From assembly GCA_030697825.1 (NCBI GenBank), contig JAUYOW010000067.1, forward strand, positions 1 to 52,349: a DNA stretch of 52,349 nucleotides. The letters are read 5' to 3'. Source of the stretch: Gemmatimonadales bacterium (GTDB lineage: Bacteria > Gemmatimonadota > Gemmatimonadetes > Gemmatimonadales > JACORV01). Every line of letters begins with the position of its first letter. The stretch's first letter is position 1. Under the pieces are notes generated by a model. That model searched no databases. It saw nothing but the letters and a program-made list of their open reading frames with translations, and was not told the origin of the DNA. Made by a program: the position numbers and the translations under genes. This document shows, in pieces, positions 1-8,330 of the stretch.

Positions 1-782
1 GCGGCCGCCGGCGCCAGCGCCACCCACGGCGCGATCACCAAAGCGTCCCGTCCCGCGGCGATCATGTTGCCCCACGAGGCCGCCGGCGGCTGGACCCCAA
101 GGCCGAGGAACGAAAGCCCCGCCTCGAGCATGATGGCGTTGCCGACGCCGAGCGCCGCAGCCACCAGCGCCGGAGTCAGCGCGTGCGGCAGCACGTGCCG
201 GGCCAGCACCCGCGCCGGCGGAACGCCCAGCGCGCGCGCCGCCTCCACGAACGGCCGCCGGCGCACCGACCGCACCTCGGCGCGCACCAGCCTCGTCACC
301 GTCATCCAGCCGGTGAGGCCGAGCGCCGCGATGGTGATCGTGAGGCCCGGCTGGAAGAGCGCGACCAGCAACAGGAGGAAAGGCACCCGCGGGATCGCGA
401 GCGCCGCATCCGTCAGCGCCATGATGGCACGATCCACCGCGCCGCCGGCATAGCCCGCGACCGCTCCCAACAACACGCCGATGCCGAGCGACGCCATCGC
501 CGCCAGCACGCCCACGGCCAGGGAGATCCGCGCGCCCAGGAGCAGCCGCGCGAGAAGGTCGCGCCCGAAGCGGTCGGTGCCCAGCAGGTGCAGCGCGCCG
601 TCGGGCGTCCGGGCGAGCGGCGACAGGAACCGCCGCGCCACCACCTCGCGCATCTCGATCGTCTGATGGCCGAAGACCAACGGGCCGATCGCGGCGGCCA
701 GGGCGATCACGACGATCACCAGTCCGCCAACCAGCGCCCGACGGTCGCGGCCCAGCGCCCCGAGCCGGTGCGCCCCCGTCAC
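1..782 (-). CDS. Oligopeptide-type ABC transporter permease (DppC/OppC-like), 3' end outside window
   Basis: Inner-membrane permease of a peptide/opine-type ABC importer; the C-terminus runs off the left edge, leaving about 260 codons. The reading frame opens with GTG at 782-780, overlapping the stop of the upstream permease as GTGA. After a first membrane segment (about residues 15-35) comes the DppC hallmark LLGTDRFGRDLLARLLLG, then several membrane spans and the cytoplasmic coupling loop (EAARALG, then ARHVLPH) that docks on the ATPase. The motif SFLGLGVQPPAASWGNMI lies near the cut end and is typical of the family. It partners with the neighbouring DppB-like permease and probably with the lipoprotein encoded divergently at 1820. 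No ATPase gene is visible; it may lie left of the window. The substrate is unknown, and peptides cannot be assumed. Confidence 0.9.
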   Translation of the reverse strand, partial: MTGAHRLGALGRDRRALVGGLVIVVIALAAAIGPLVFGHQTIEMREVVARRFLSPLARTPDGALHLLGTDRFGRDLLARLLLGARISLAVGVLAAMASLGIGVLLGAVAGYAGGAVDRAIMALTDAALAIPRVPFLLLLVALFQPGLTITIAALGLTGWMTVTRLVRAEVRSVRRRPFVEAARALGVPPARVLARHVLPHALTPALVAAALGVGNAIMLEAGLSFLGLGVQPPAASWGNMIAAGRDALVIAPWVALAPAA

Positions 783-1780
783 GATTCGCCCCGCACCCGC
801 GGGTCGGCCAGCGCCGCCAAGCCGTCGGCGAGCAGGTTCCCCACCACGACCAGCGTCGCGAAGACCGCGGTCGCCGCCATCACCACCGGATAGTCGCGCG
901 ACAGCACCGCCTGCACCGTGACCCGGCCCATCCCCGGCCACGCGAAGATCGTCTCGACGAATACCACGCCCGAGAAGAGCGCCGGCAGCTGAAGCCCGAT
1001 CAGCACGATCACCGGCACCAGCGCGTTCCGGAGGGCATGGTGCAGCACGACGGTGCGCTCGGTGAGACCCTTCGCCCGGGCGGCGCGCACGAAAGGCTGA
1101 CGCAGCGCCTCGACCATCGAACCGCGCACGAACCGCGCCGCGCCCGCCGCGCCGACCACCGCGAGGGTCAGCGCCGGCAGGACGAGGTGCCGCACCCGGT
1201 CCGCGAGCCGCGCGCCAGGGTCGAGGAACTCCGCGCCCACGCTCTCGGCGCCGATGGCAGGGAAGCGGAGCACCGCCGGCCAGCCCCAGAGCACCGCGCC
1301 GTACGCGAAGACGAGGACGAGGCCGAGCGCGAGCACGTAGGAGGGAAGTGCGTAGAGGGCGGTCGTCACCGCCGTGATCGCAGCGTCGAGGCGCGAGCGC
1401 CGGCGCGCCGCCTGCACCGCGCCCAGCGCGATGCCGGCCAGATAGCTCAGCAGGAGCGAAAGGCCGGTGAGGACCAGCGTCGGGCCGAGCGCGTCACCCA
1501 GGACGCGCGCGACCGGCCGTTGCTGCGCGATGCTCGTGCCCCAGTCGCCCGTAGGGAATCGCACCAGCCACTCGGCGTACTGCACCGGGATCGGGCGGTC
1601 GAGGCCGAACGCATGTCGGGCGGCTTGCTCCGCCGCCGGGTCGGCGGTGGGGCCGAGGAACAGACGCACCGGATCGCCCGGCGCGAGGTGCAGGCCCACG
1701 AAGCTGAGCGTCAGCACCAGGAACAGGGTCGGCACGGCGAGCACGAGGCGCTTCAGCAAGGACGCGCGCATCGCCGCCAA
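779..1780 (-). CDS. Oligopeptide-type ABC transporter permease (DppB/OppB-like)
   Basis: First permease of the ABC importer, 333 aa. The N-terminus (LLKRLVLAVPTLFLVLTLSF, then LAPGDPVRLFLG) matches the DppB family, where a leading membrane helix precedes the APGDP motif. About six membrane segments are visible. The coupling loop RAARAKGLTERTV lies near residue 235, and the C-terminal FAWPGMGRVTVQAVLSRDYP block is characteristic. The start used is ATG at 1780; a second ATG three codons in is equally possible. The gene is transcribed away from the binding-protein gene at 1820, with only 39 bp between them, so the divergent promoters must be very compact or overlap the coding ends. It is coupled to the DppC-like gene by a GTGA overlap. 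Confidence 0.92.
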   Translation of the reverse strand: MAAMRASLLKRLVLAVPTLFLVLTLSFVGLHLAPGDPVRLFLGPTADPAAEQAARHAFGLDRPIPVQYAEWLVRFPTGDWGTSIAQQRPVARVLGDALGPTLVLTGLSLLLSYLAGIALGAVQAARRRSRLDAAITAVTTALYALPSYVLALGLVLVFAYGAVLWGWPAVLRFPAIGAESVGAEFLDPGARLADRVRHLVLPALTLAVVGAAGAARFVRGSMVEALRQPFVRAARAKGLTERTVVLHHALRNALVPVIVLIGLQLPALFSGVVFVETIFAWPGMGRVTVQAVLSRDYPVVMAATAVFATLVVVGNLLADGLAALADPRVRGES

Positions 1781-1819
1781 TCTCGCGCCCGGCGCCTCAT
1801 TTCTCTAGTTTCCCCCGTC

Positions 1820-3349
1820 GTGCGAAGGATCCCGCTTCTGTCCGTGCTCGCCCTCGCGGCCTGCGGTCCGGTCTCGCCGCCCGGGACCGTGTTCTACGCG
1901 TCGGGTGCGGACCTCCAGTCCATCAATCCGCTGATCACGACCCATCCGCTCGCCAAACAGGTGCAGCGCTACGCGCTCTTCACGACGCTGGCGCGCTACG
2001 ACACGGCGCTCGTTCCGGAGCCTTACCTCGCCGAGCGGTGGTCGTGGACCGCGGACCGGCACGCGCTGGACCTCACGCTGCGTCGCGACGTGCGCTGGCA
2101 CGACGGCGCGGCGACGACGAGCGCGGACGTGGCGTTCACCTTGGACGCCGCGCGCGACCCCGCGACCGGTTACCCGCGCTCCGGCGACCTCGCCTGCGTG
2201 ACCGGCGTCGCCGCGCCCGACTCGTTCACCGTCCGCGTCAGCTTTTGCCGAGCGCAGGAGCGTTTCCCGGATGTGCTGACCGATCTCGCCATTTTACCGG
2301 AGCATCTCCTCGGCACGACCACGCACCGCGCGCTACGCACCTCTTCCTTCAACGAAGAACCCGTCGGCAACGGCCCGTTCCGTTTCGTCTCGCACCAGCC
2401 GGGACGCCGCTGGGTCTTTGCGGCGAACCCCGACTTCCCGCGCGCCCTCGGCGGTCCGCCCCGATTTCAGCGGCTGGTAGTCGTCGTCGTGGACGAGGCG
2501 ACGACCAAACTCGCGGGCCTCGTCACCGGAGAGCTCGACTTCGCCGGCATCCTGCCGATGCACGCCGGCCTGGTCCGCCGGACCCGGGGCCTCGACGCGC
2601 TCGACTATCCCATCCTCCTCACCTACGCACTGGTGTGGAACACGAGCCGGCCGCCATTCGACGACGTGCGGCTCCGGCGCGCGCTTACCATGGCACTGGA
2701 CCGGGAGCAGCTGGTTCGAGCCTACCTCTACGGTTTCGGTGAAGTCGCGGACGGCCCGGTGCCGCCGTCGCACCCGCTGGCCGTGGCCGTACCGCGCGTA
2801 CCCTTCGACCGCGGGGTCGCGGCCGTGCGGCTCGATTCGCTCGGCTGGCGTCTCGGGCCCGACGGGGTGCGCGCGCGCCAGGGCAGGAGGCTCGCGTTCA
2901 CCCTGAACACCGTGGGATCCGCGGATAACGTCCTCGAGCAGATGATCCAGGCCGACCTCGCCGCGGTCGGCGTGGAGGTCCGCATCCGGCAGCTCGAGCT
3001 GGGCGCGTTCCTCGCCGCTGCCCAGGGCGGCGCACGCGATTATGATGCGCTGGTGACCGGCATCTCCGGCGACCTCGCCCTCGGCTATCTCGGCTCGCTC
3101 TTCGACTCGCGCCGGATGAGCGGCCCGCTTCAGTACGCGCAGTACCGGAGCGATGCCGTGGACCGCGCGCTCGACGCCGGAGATTTCGCCGAAGTGCAGC
3201 GGCTCGCAGCTCGCGACGTTCCCGTGACCTTCCTTTATCACGCGCGCGGCGTGCAGGGCGCGCGGCGGCGAGTGGGCGGTGTGACGATGGACCTGCGCGG
3301 CGAGCTGGCGACGCTGGCCCGCTGGAGGATCGAGGTGGCCACGAGATGA
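1820..3349 (+). CDS. ABC transporter substrate-binding lipoprotein (SBP_bac_5 family)
   Basis: Extracytoplasmic binding protein, 509 aa, of the peptide/nickel/opine family. I chose GTG at 1820 because it gives a short lipoprotein signal (VRRIPLLSVLALAAC; acylated Cys at residue 15) and because the frame upstream only mirrors the divergent permease. The mature protein begins with a family-typical stretch (SGADLQSINPL) and then shows LAERWSWTADRHALDLTLRR and VRWHDGAATTSADVAFTL, both standard in SBP_bac_5. It is divergent from the two permeases and is the first gene of a coupled operon (ATGA overlap with the GHMP kinase). This suggests the imported ligand is processed by the downstream enzymes. 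The ligand cannot be read from sequence. Confidence 0.92.
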   Translation: MRRIPLLSVLALAACGPVSPPGTVFYASGADLQSINPLITTHPLAKQVQRYALFTTLARYDTALVPEPYLAERWSWTADRHALDLTLRRDVRWHDGAATTSADVAFTLDAARDPATGYPRSGDLACVTGVAAPDSFTVRVSFCRAQERFPDVLTDLAILPEHLLGTTTHRALRTSSFNEEPVGNGPFRFVSHQPGRRWVFAANPDFPRALGGPPRFQRLVVVVVDEATTKLAGLVTGELDFAGILPMHAGLVRRTRGLDALDYPILLTYALVWNTSRPPFDDVRLRRALTMALDREQLVRAYLYGFGEVADGPVPPSHPLAVAVPRVPFDRGVAAVRLDSLGWRLGPDGVRARQGRRLAFTLNTVGSADNVLEQMIQADLAAVGVEVRIRQLELGAFLAAAQGGARDYDALVTGISGDLALGYLGSLFDSRRMSGPLQYAQYRSDAVDRALDAGDFAEVQRLAARDVPVTFLYHARGVQGARRRVGGVTMDLRGELATLARWRIEVATR

Positions 3350-4356
3350 TCGCCCGGGCGCGGGCACCGATGCGCATCGATCTCGCCGGCGGATGGACCG
3401 ACGTGCCGCCGTACGTGGCGCGCCAGGGAGGCGCGGTAGTCAACGTGGCGATCAGTCTCTACGCGCATGCGTTCGTCAGGCCGCAGCGGGACGGCGTCCG
3501 CTTGAGCGCGCTGGAACACGGCGCCGTCGTGACGGCGCGCCGCGCCGATGAGCTGCGCCCCGACGGCGAGCTGGCGCTGCTCAAGGCGGCGGCCCGGCGG
3601 TACGCGCCCCCCGGCGGATTCGAGCTGGTGACCCGTAGTGACGCCCCCGCGGGCTCGGGCCTCGGTGGCTCGGGCGCGCTCGGCGTGGCGCTCGTCGCGG
3701 CGCTCACCGCGGCGCGGGGAGAGCGGCGCATGCCGGCCGAGCTGGCGCAGTCGGCGCACCAGGTGGAGGTGCACGACGCCGGGGTGCGCGGCGGGAAGCA
3801 GGACCAGTACATCGCGGCGCTGGGCGGCGTGCAGTACATGGAGTTCGGCGATCCGGAGGTCTCGTCCACCCGGCTCGAGGTCCCGTTCGCATGCCTCAAG
3901 GAGCTGGAGCAGCACCTCGTGCTCTGCTTCACCGGCTCGCCGCGTTCGTCCGATGCGACGCACGGCGCGGTCTGGGAGCGCATCGAGCGCGGCGACGTCG
4001 AGGTGCTGCGCGCTCTCGACGGCATCAAGGAGTGCGCGAAGCGGATGCGCGACGCGCTGGTGCTGGGCGACGTGGGCAAGGTGGGCGAGCTGCTGGCGGA
4101 GAACTGGCGGCACCAGCAGGCGCTCGCCCCCGGCATGCAGACCGAGACGATGCGGGCGCTCGAGCAGGCGGCCGCGACCGCGGGCGCGGAGGCCGCGAAG
4201 GCGTGCGGGGCGGGCGCCGGCGGGTGCCTGGTGTTCCTCGCGAGGCCCGGTCGCGATTTCGCCGTCGCGGAGGCGTTGCGGGCGGCCGGTGGCACGGTGC
4301 TGCCGTTCACGTTCGATGGGGCGGGGGTCGTAGCGTGGGAGGCGGGGGAACGATGA
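3346..4356 (+). CDS. GHMP-family sugar kinase
   Basis: A 336-aa cytosolic small-molecule kinase. The N-terminus RAPMRIDLAGGWTDVPPY is the substrate-binding start shared by D-glycero-D-manno-heptose 7-phosphate kinase, L-fucokinase and galactokinase-like GHMP enzymes. The ATP-binding motif APAGSGLGGSGALGVAL is at about residues 100-116 (the usual second Ser of GLGSSGA is Gly here). Motif 3 (ACGAGAGGCLVFL) lies at about 285-297, and EVHDAGVRGGKQDQYIAALGG follows the family pattern around the catalytic Asp. The ATGA overlaps at both ends tie it to the binding protein and the lyase. Together with a heparinase-like lyase this suggests phosphorylation of a sugar released from an imported glycan. 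The exact sugar is unknown. LPS heptose synthesis is a less likely alternative because no gmhB or hldE is nearby. Confidence 0.87.
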   Translation: MIARARAPMRIDLAGGWTDVPPYVARQGGAVVNVAISLYAHAFVRPQRDGVRLSALEHGAVVTARRADELRPDGELALLKAAARRYAPPGGFELVTRSDAPAGSGLGGSGALGVALVAALTAARGERRMPAELAQSAHQVEVHDAGVRGGKQDQYIAALGGVQYMEFGDPEVSSTRLEVPFACLKELEQHLVLCFTGSPRSSDATHGAVWERIERGDVEVLRALDGIKECAKRMRDALVLGDVGKVGELLAENWRHQQALAPGMQTETMRALEQAAATAGAEAAKACGAGAGGCLVFLARPGRDFAVAEALRAAGGTVLPFTFDGAGVVAWEAGER

Positions 4357-7103
4357 GTCTGTTGATAGGAGCGAAAGACCTGGAACGGCGGAGCGGGGAG
4401 ATCGCCGGGTCGGCGGACCTTGCGGCGGCCCGCCGGCGTCTGCGCGATGGTCTCGCCGGGTTCCTCGAGCGGCCGCTCTACGTGCCGGAGGCTAAGGCGC
4501 TGCTGTCCCGCTGGGGCAGTCTCTGCCAGGACGAGGGCGCGGAGCTGGGGTTCGACCCGGCGTCGCCGCACGCGCAGCGCTGCACCACCTGCGGCCGCAT
4601 CTGGTCCACCGAACAGGCGCATCGCTGGTGGGTCTACTGGTACCAGCTCTGGCTCGCCGAGCGCATCTGGCACTGCGCGTTGCTCTCGGGGCTCGGCGAC
4701 GACGCCCGCGCGGAGTCACGAGCGCTCGAAGCGCTGGAGGCGCTCGTCGCGCGCTACGAGAAGTATCCCAACGCCGACAACGTCCTCGGCCCGGGCCGTC
4801 CCTTTTTTTCGACCTACCTCGAGTCCATCTGGGTGCTGCACCTCGCGGCCTCGGCTTCGCTCCTCGAAGGTCGCAGCCGGATTCCGACCACCCTCGCCCG
4901 CGACCTGCGCGACCGGTTGTTCGCGCCGAGCGCCGCGATCATCGCCGACTTCGACGAAGGCCGGTCCAACCGCCAGGTCTGGAATTCCGCGGCGCTCTTC
5001 GCGCTCGGCCGGGTCCTGGGCGACGAGGTGATGTCGCGGACCGCGGCGCACGGTCCGTCGGGCATCCTCTCCTCGCTCGACGGCGGCCTCCTTGCCGACG
5101 GGCTCTGGTACGAGGGCGAGAACTACCACTGGTTCGCGCTGCGAGGCCTGGCCTGGGGCGCCGAGATGCTGCGTGCCGCCGGCGACCTGGACTTGTGGTC
5201 CGACGCGGGCCGTCACGGCGCGAAGTTCCGCGCGGCGTTCCGCGCGCCGGTGCTCACGGCGCTGCCGGACTTCACTTTTCCCGCGCGGCGGGACTCCAAG
5301 TTCGGGGTGTCGCTCAGGCAGAGGAGAATGGCTGAGTTGTGGGAGCTCGCGCTGGCGCGCACGCCCCCCGGTGGGCCAACGCGCGACGCGGACCAGCTGG
5401 CGTCGTTGCTCGCGCATGTTTACGACCAGGCCCTGGCGCCCCGCGACGGCGCCGAGGGCGAGGTCACCGAGGTCGAGCGCGCGGAGCCGGCGGCCGGGAT
5501 ACGCCGGGACAGGCTCGGATGGAAGGCCTTGCTCTGGATGGCGCCGGAGCTGCCGGCGGCGGCCCCCGACGAATGGAAGCCCGCCACGGTGCACCTCGAG
5601 GCAACGGGCCTCGCCATCTTCCGAGGCAACGGCGACGCGCGCTACGTGAGCCTCGACTACGGCGAGCCGGGCGGCGGGCACGGCCATCCCGACCGGCTCA
5701 ACCTCACGGTGCACGCGAACGGGATCCCGTGGCTGGTGGACTTCGGCACCGGCTCCTACGTCTCGCCGGACCTCGCGTGGTACCGCGCCACCGCGGCCCA
5801 CAACGCGCCGCTGCTCGACGGCTTGTCGCAGGCGGTGGCGCACGGCGAGTGCCTCGCTTTCGACCAGCTGGTTGACTTCGGCTGGGTGTGCGCGCAACTG
5901 CCCGACGGCACGGCGTACGACGGTGCGACGATCCAGCGCACCCTCGTCGTCACACCGTGGTACGTGCTCGACGTGGTGCAGATGGGCAGCGAGGCCGGAG
6001 AGCGGACGCTCGCGCTCCCGTGGCACGGACTGGGTCGCGTCCGCGCCGACGAGCACGGCATGGTCTTCGAGCGGCCTGAAGGAACGCTGCGCGTGCTCCT
6101 CTCCGGTCGTCAGCCGATACAGATCCAGATGTCCAAGGCGCCCGGACCTCCGGCCGGAACGTCGGGCGGCACGGCGTCCGACCTGGAGTTCCCGGTGGTC
6201 GTGAGCACGGGGGAGGAGGTCACGCTGGTCGCGTGTGTGGACCTGTCCGGGGAGGGGCTGGAGGTCGAGTGCGTTGAGACCGATTACTTCGTGCGCCTCA
6301 CCGGCGATCGGGTGCACACCCATCGGCCGACGGAGACGGGATGGGTGATCGAGCTCGGGCACGGTGATCCGATCGAGCTGGGCGGGCTGCGCGAGGCGGT
6401 GGAGAGCGACGCGCCGGCGCCCGAACGGGCCGCCGGGCCGGCCGGCAGCGCGGCGCCGCAACCCGCGTACGCCGCGACCTGCCATCGCGTCGAGGAGCCG
6501 CCCGCGCTCGACGGCACGCTCGACGGGTTCCTCATCGAGCCTCCGCTCGCGCTCGACCAGCCACACCAGTTCCGGCGCGCCGAGGACGGGTGGGCCGGCC
6601 CGGACGATTTCTCGGCGCGCGCGTACCTTGCGACCGATGGCGGCCGGGTCTACCTCGGCGTGGACGTCGCGGCGCCCGACCCGCTCTTCCGTCCGAGGGA
6701 CGCGGCGGACCCGGAGCTGGACAACGAGAACCCGGACGCCCACAGCGACGGGTTCCAGGTCTACCTCGAGACGACGATGTTCTACGGTTGGCTCGTCGTG
6801 CCCGATGCCGATGATCGGTCGCGCATCCGGGTCAGAGCGGTGCGCGGAACGGACGCCGAAGTCGAAATGGTGGTGGAGGGGGCGTGGATGCCGACGGCAC
6901 GCGGCTATCGGGCGACGTTGGCGATCGAGCTCCCGGAGGAAGAGTTGGACGAATTCGGGTTCGACCTGTACGTGAACCGCGCCCGCCCAGGTCGCGAGCG
7001 TCGGGTGGGTCAAATGGTGTGGTCGGGAGCGCGTGGGACACGACTCTATCTTGCGGGCGACCGTCCGATGCCGGGACCGCTGCCACGCGTGAGGGTGCAG
7101 TGA
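4353..7103 (+). CDS. Heparinase II/III-like polysaccharide lyase with C-terminal CBM9-like domain
   Basis: A 916-aa protein. Residues of roughly 60-420 form the alpha-toroid of the heparinase/alginate lyase fold, with NYHWFALRGLAWG carrying the expected Tyr-His pair. Residues of about 420-690 form the beta-sheet half, recognised by GGGHGHPDRLNLTV, VDFGTGSYVS and TAAHNAPLLDG. These are classic Hepar_II_III motifs for beta-elimination on uronic-acid glycans. The last 210 or so residues (after AYAATCHRVEEPPALDGTLD) resemble the CBM9/DOMON-like module, with an NPDAHSDGFQVYLE core. A Cys pair (RCTTCGRIW) near residue 75 is unusual. No signal peptide is evident, so it may act in the cytosol on imported oligosaccharide, or be exported by an unrecognised route. 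It is coupled by ATGA to the kinase; the aminotransferase starts 63 bp downstream. Confidence 0.85.
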   Translation: MSLLIGAKDLERRSGEIAGSADLAAARRRLRDGLAGFLERPLYVPEAKALLSRWGSLCQDEGAELGFDPASPHAQRCTTCGRIWSTEQAHRWWVYWYQLWLAERIWHCALLSGLGDDARAESRALEALEALVARYEKYPNADNVLGPGRPFFSTYLESIWVLHLAASASLLEGRSRIPTTLARDLRDRLFAPSAAIIADFDEGRSNRQVWNSAALFALGRVLGDEVMSRTAAHGPSGILSSLDGGLLADGLWYEGENYHWFALRGLAWGAEMLRAAGDLDLWSDAGRHGAKFRAAFRAPVLTALPDFTFPARRDSKFGVSLRQRRMAELWELALARTPPGGPTRDADQLASLLAHVYDQALAPRDGAEGEVTEVERAEPAAGIRRDRLGWKALLWMAPELPAAAPDEWKPATVHLEATGLAIFRGNGDARYVSLDYGEPGGGHGHPDRLNLTVHANGIPWLVDFGTGSYVSPDLAWYRATAAHNAPLLDGLSQAVAHGECLAFDQLVDFGWVCAQLPDGTAYDGATIQRTLVVTPWYVLDVVQMGSEAGERTLALPWHGLGRVRADEHGMVFERPEGTLRVLLSGRQPIQIQMSKAPGPPAGTSGGTASDLEFPVVVSTGEEVTLVACVDLSGEGLEVECVETDYFVRLTGDRVHTHRPTETGWVIELGHGDPIELGGLREAVESDAPAPERAAGPAGSAAPQPAYAATCHRVEEPPALDGTLDGFLIEPPLALDQPHQFRRAEDGWAGPDDFSARAYLATDGGRVYLGVDVAAPDPLFRPRDAADPELDNENPDAHSDGFQVYLETTMFYGWLVVPDADDRSRIRVRAVRGTDAEVEMVVEGAWMPTARGYRATLAIELPEEELDEFGFDLYVNRARPGRERRVGQMVWSGARGTRLYLAGDRPMPGPLPRVRVQ

Positions 7104-7166
7104 GGCGGTGCGCAGTAGGGTGCAGACGCCACCGACGCCGCAGTGGTTGGCAGGTGACGGTGTCCA

Positions 7167-8330
7167 GTGGGTGACTGGGCGCTTCGAGCTGCGGACGCGG
7201 TGGCGGGGTTCACTTCCACCCGCTCGAAGGGACCCGACGCGCTGTTCGGGGGTCCAGGTGGGCCGACGCACATGGTGCGATCCGAAGGCGCGCGCGGGTG
7301 GGCGGCGGACGGCCGCGTGCTCCTCGACTGGACGATGGCGTTGGGCGCGGTCGGACTGGGCTACGGGCATCCCGCGGTGGTCGAGGCGGTAGCGCGCGCG
7401 GCGCGTGACGGTGGCGTCGGACCGTTGCCGCCGGTGCTCGAGGTCGAGATCGCGGAGCGGCTGTGCTCGGCGTATCCCGGTGCCGAGCAGGCGCGCTTCC
7501 TGAAGACGGGCGCCGAGGCGGTGCAGGCAGCCGTGCGTATCGCGCGGGTCGCCACGGGCCGAGAGCGCGTCGTGTACTGCGGCTATCACGGCTGGCTCGA
7601 CGGACCCACCGCGGGCTCCGGTGTGCCGGCGGCGGTCGCGCGACTCTGGACCTCGGTTCCTTTCGACGACGTCGCCGCGCTGGAGCGGGAGAGCACCGGC
7701 GATGATCCGCCCGCCGCGATCGTACTGGAGCCGGTGATCGAATACGCGCCGTCCCTGGCCTGGCTCGAGGCCGCGCGAGCGCTGGCGACGGAGCGACGCA
7801 TCGTGCTGGTGTTCGACGAGGTCAAGACGGCGTTTCGCCTCGCGAAGGGCGGCGCCGCCGAACGCTGGGGCGTGCAGCCCGATCTTGCGGTGCTCGGCAA
7901 GGCGCTGGCGAACGGTTTCCCGCTGGCGGCGGTTGTGGGCCGCGCGGACCTCATGGCGCGTTTCCGCGAAACGTGGGTATCCTCGACCCTCGCCACCGAA
8001 TCCGTTTCGCTGGCCGCGGCCGGTGCGGTGCTGGACGTGTGGGAGCGGGAGGACGTGGCGGGACACCTGGCGCGTATCGGCACGATGATGATGGAAGGAT
8101 TGAGAAGGGGAGCGGGAAGCGGGGAGCGGGACCTTCTGGGCCTCCCCGAGATGTGGTTGCTGCGCTTCAGGGATGCGGAACGGGAGCGGCGGTTCCTGCT
8201 CGGGTGCGTCGAGCGCGGGGTACTCCTGAAGCGCGGCGCGTACAACTTCCCGAGCCTGGCTCATGGAGAGAACGAGGTGAAGGCGACGCTGGACGCGATT
8301 CGCGGCGCGGTGGCGGAGGTGAGCGCATGA
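7167..8330 (+). CDS. Class III PLP-dependent aminotransferase (glutamate-1-semialdehyde aminomutase-like)
   Basis: Fold-type I PLP enzyme, 387 aa, shorter than the usual 420-450. Visible motifs are GLGYGHPAVVEAV near the N-terminus, FLKTGAEAVQAAVRIAR (phosphate-binding turn, usually TGSEA), VLVFDEVKTAFRLAKGG with the ring-nitrogen Asp at about residue 220, and LGKALANGFPLAAVVG with the Schiff-base Lys at residue 245. The start is GTG at 7167; no better start lies close by. GSA aminomutase itself is unlikely because the gene sits in a glycan/amidohydrolase operon with no heme genes. Amination of a keto-sugar or a similar small ketone or aldehyde is the more natural reading. A GA-rich imperfect repeat (8103-8130) encodes an extra RRGAGSGERD stretch. 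The end overlaps the next gene as ATGA. Confidence 0.85.
   Translation: MGDWALRAADAVAGFTSTRSKGPDALFGGPGGPTHMVRSEGARGWAADGRVLLDWTMALGAVGLGYGHPAVVEAVARAARDGGVGPLPPVLEVEIAERLCSAYPGAEQARFLKTGAEAVQAAVRIARVATGRERVVYCGYHGWLDGPTAGSGVPAAVARLWTSVPFDDVAALERESTGDDPPAAIVLEPVIEYAPSLAWLEAARALATERRIVLVFDEVKTAFRLAKGGAAERWGVQPDLAVLGKALANGFPLAAVVGRADLMARFRETWVSSTLATESVSLAAAGAVLDVWEREDVAGHLARIGTMMMEGLRRGAGSGERDLLGLPEMWLLRFRDAERERRFLLGCVERGVLLKRGAYNFPSLAHGENEVKATLDAIRGAVAEVSA

Noticed and set aside
1037-1819. In-frame upstream extension of the substrate-binding protein
   Set aside because: It lies opposite the DppB-like gene and has shadow composition. GTG 1820 gives a proper lipoprotein signal.
4803-4809. T7 run as a terminator
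   Set aside because: It lies inside the lyase coding frame, with no stem upstream.
8103-8130. GA-rich GGGGAGCGGGA repeat in the aminotransferase as a frameshift or insertion element
   Set aside because: The frame continues on both sides with good family match. It is probably a local low-complexity insertion in a surface loop.
4716-8264. Very long open frame on the minus strand (over 1100 codons) opposite the lyase and aminotransferase genes
   Set aside because: It is rich in Arg, His and Pro and matches no domain, and it mirrors the codon bias of well-supported plus-strand genes. Many similar shadows occur in this G+C-rich DNA.
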